Shown here: one piece after another, positions 63,591 to 64,000 of the stretch
Layout of the letters: every line of letters begins with the position of its first letter
How positions within the stretch are numbered: position 1 is the first letter of the stretch
From: Rothia similimucilaginosa
GTDB lineage: Bacteria > Actinomycetota > Actinomycetes > Actinomycetales > Micrococcaceae
Length of the DNA stretch: 64,000 nt
Reading direction: 5' to 3'
Assembly: GCF_029850875.1 (NCBI RefSeq)
Contig: NZ_JAOVAM010000001.1
Coordinates: 310,001 to 374,000, forward strand
Notes under the pieces: model-generated
Told to the model about the DNA's origin: nothing
Seen by the model: the letters and a program-made list of their open reading frames with translations, nothing else
Database searches by the model: none
Position numbers and translations under genes: made by a program

Positions 63591-63859
63591 CCCAAACGCC
63601 AAGCCGCCAGGCAGCACACTAAACCACGACAGCCTTCCCCCGCCCCGCATGCAAAACTCCCAACCGCCACGCAACACGCCAAACCGCGACAGCCCTCCCC
63701 CTCCCAAGTTTGCTAGGCACGGGGCGCACATGGTGAACCACCGCGTACCTGCCGCAACCCCGGCGGGACCGAGCGTACCTCAAATACCGATACACGCGGA
63801 GGTGCATATATCCTCTGTCGCGACATCAGGGTGTCCGAGCTCTGCGAGGACAGGTCCCC
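63591..63859. repeat. second copy of the tRNA-Lys-associated intergenic repeat
   Basis: Related to 58327-58533. Here the front part is present as two tandem degenerate sub-copies (about 63592-63655 and 63656-63727). The 38-base exact block is at 63822-63859. It lies inside a larger hairpin with 11-bp arms GAGGTGCATAT (63799-63809) and ATATGCACCTC (63879-63889). Confidence 0.65.
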
Positions 63860-63922
63860 TGCAGGAGCAAAGAAGATAATATGCACCTCAAGCCATGAAG
63901 ACTGTATTTCAAGGGGAACGCA

Positions 63923-63958
63923 AAAATCCCGCCGATTCCGAAGAATCAGCGGGATTTT
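63923..63958 (-). terminator. terminator after tRNA-Lys, second copy
   Basis: AAAATCCCGC/GCGGGATTTT, the same hairpin as at 58554-58589 with one base change in the loop. Confidence 0.85.
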
Positions 63959-63966
63959 CTTTGATG

Positions 63967-64000
63967 TGCGCCCCCTGGGACTCGAACCCAGAACCCATTG
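63967..64000 (-). tRNA. tRNA-Lys (CUU), second copy, 5' half beyond the window
   Basis: The last 34 bases of the window equal the 3' part of tRNA-Lys at 58598-58631, including the T-arm and acceptor strand. The anticodon lies outside, so Lys(CUU) is by identity with the first copy. Confidence 0.85.

Noticed and set aside
63252-63731. 159-codon minus-strand ORF
   Set aside because: It covers a terminator and the repeat element and is antisense to the orphan gene. Its N-terminal half is repeat-derived low complexity.

Overview
The window is chromosomal DNA of a moderately high-GC actinobacterium. Protein sequence character, gene content and the siderophore locus suggest Rothia (Micrococcaceae), most likely near R. 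mucilaginosa. That assignment is inference from memory, not a database match. Evidence for Actinobacteria includes a homodimeric AceE-type pyruvate dehydrogenase, an IclR-type regulator divergent from leuC, a DtxR/IdeR-like iron box, a tandem pair of dynamin-like GTPases and several apparently leaderless genes.

Layout. 1-2.5 kb: leuC (cut by the left edge) and a divergent NdgR/LtbR-type IclR regulator. 2.6-6.5 kb: two membrane-associated dynamin-like GTPases. 7.2-11.3 kb: four tandem paralogous Tat/lipobox lipoproteins. 11.7-13.5 kb: cysK and cysE. 13.7-15.4 kb: gnd and tRNA-Val(UAC). 15.9-18.7 kb: aceE. 18.75-20.4 kb: a small AT-rich island with a Cys-motif secreted protein and a calcium-type beta/gamma-crystallin protein, bracketed by two near-identical terminators. 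20.5-36.2 kb: a leftward catecholate siderophore locus with an EntF-like Ser-specific NRPS, a free aryl carrier protein, an EntE-like DHB ligase, a Fes-like esterase, FepC/G/D and FepB transport parts, and two unexplained surface-anchored proteins. 36.5-42 kb: def-fmt-rsmB-rpe and a PD-(D/E)XK-like protein. 42-43.1 kb: tRNAs Val(CAC), Glu(CUC), Gln(CUG) and Gly(GCC). 43.5-49 kb: gltX with a coupled acidic membrane protein, an FAH-family enzyme, ilvE and leuB. 49.2-49.56 kb: a decayed glycine-rich gene. 49.6-51.9 kb: a NarL-type two-component pair. 51.95-52.6 kb: a HEPN-MNT toxin-antitoxin module, again between two copies of one terminator. 52.8-56.3 kb: a MacB/FtsX-type ABC transporter. 56.7-58.7 kb: metG and tRNA-Lys(CUU). 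58.9-62.7 kb: ilvB-ilvN-ilvC behind a leader-peptide attenuator. 63-64 kb: an orphan gene and a second, edge-truncated tRNA-Lys(CUU) with a duplicated flank.

How the genes work together. Branched-chain amino acid synthesis is spread over three sites (leuC, ilvE plus leuB, ilvBNC). ilvBNC has a readable attenuation switch: a 12-residue leader peptide with five Ile/Leu/Val codons, an antiterminator segment just past its stop, and a terminator. The siderophore locus can activate DHB and serine, assemble and release a trimeric catecholate, import it and hydrolyse it. The DHB synthesis genes, the phosphopantetheinyl transferase and an exporter are not in this window.

The observations I rate highest are the ilvB attenuator, the two surface proteins inside the siderophore uptake locus, the two accessory modules each bracketed by duplicated terminators, the duplicated tRNA-Lys flank, and the four-lipoprotein array. 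I saw no CRISPR array, transposase or prophage.
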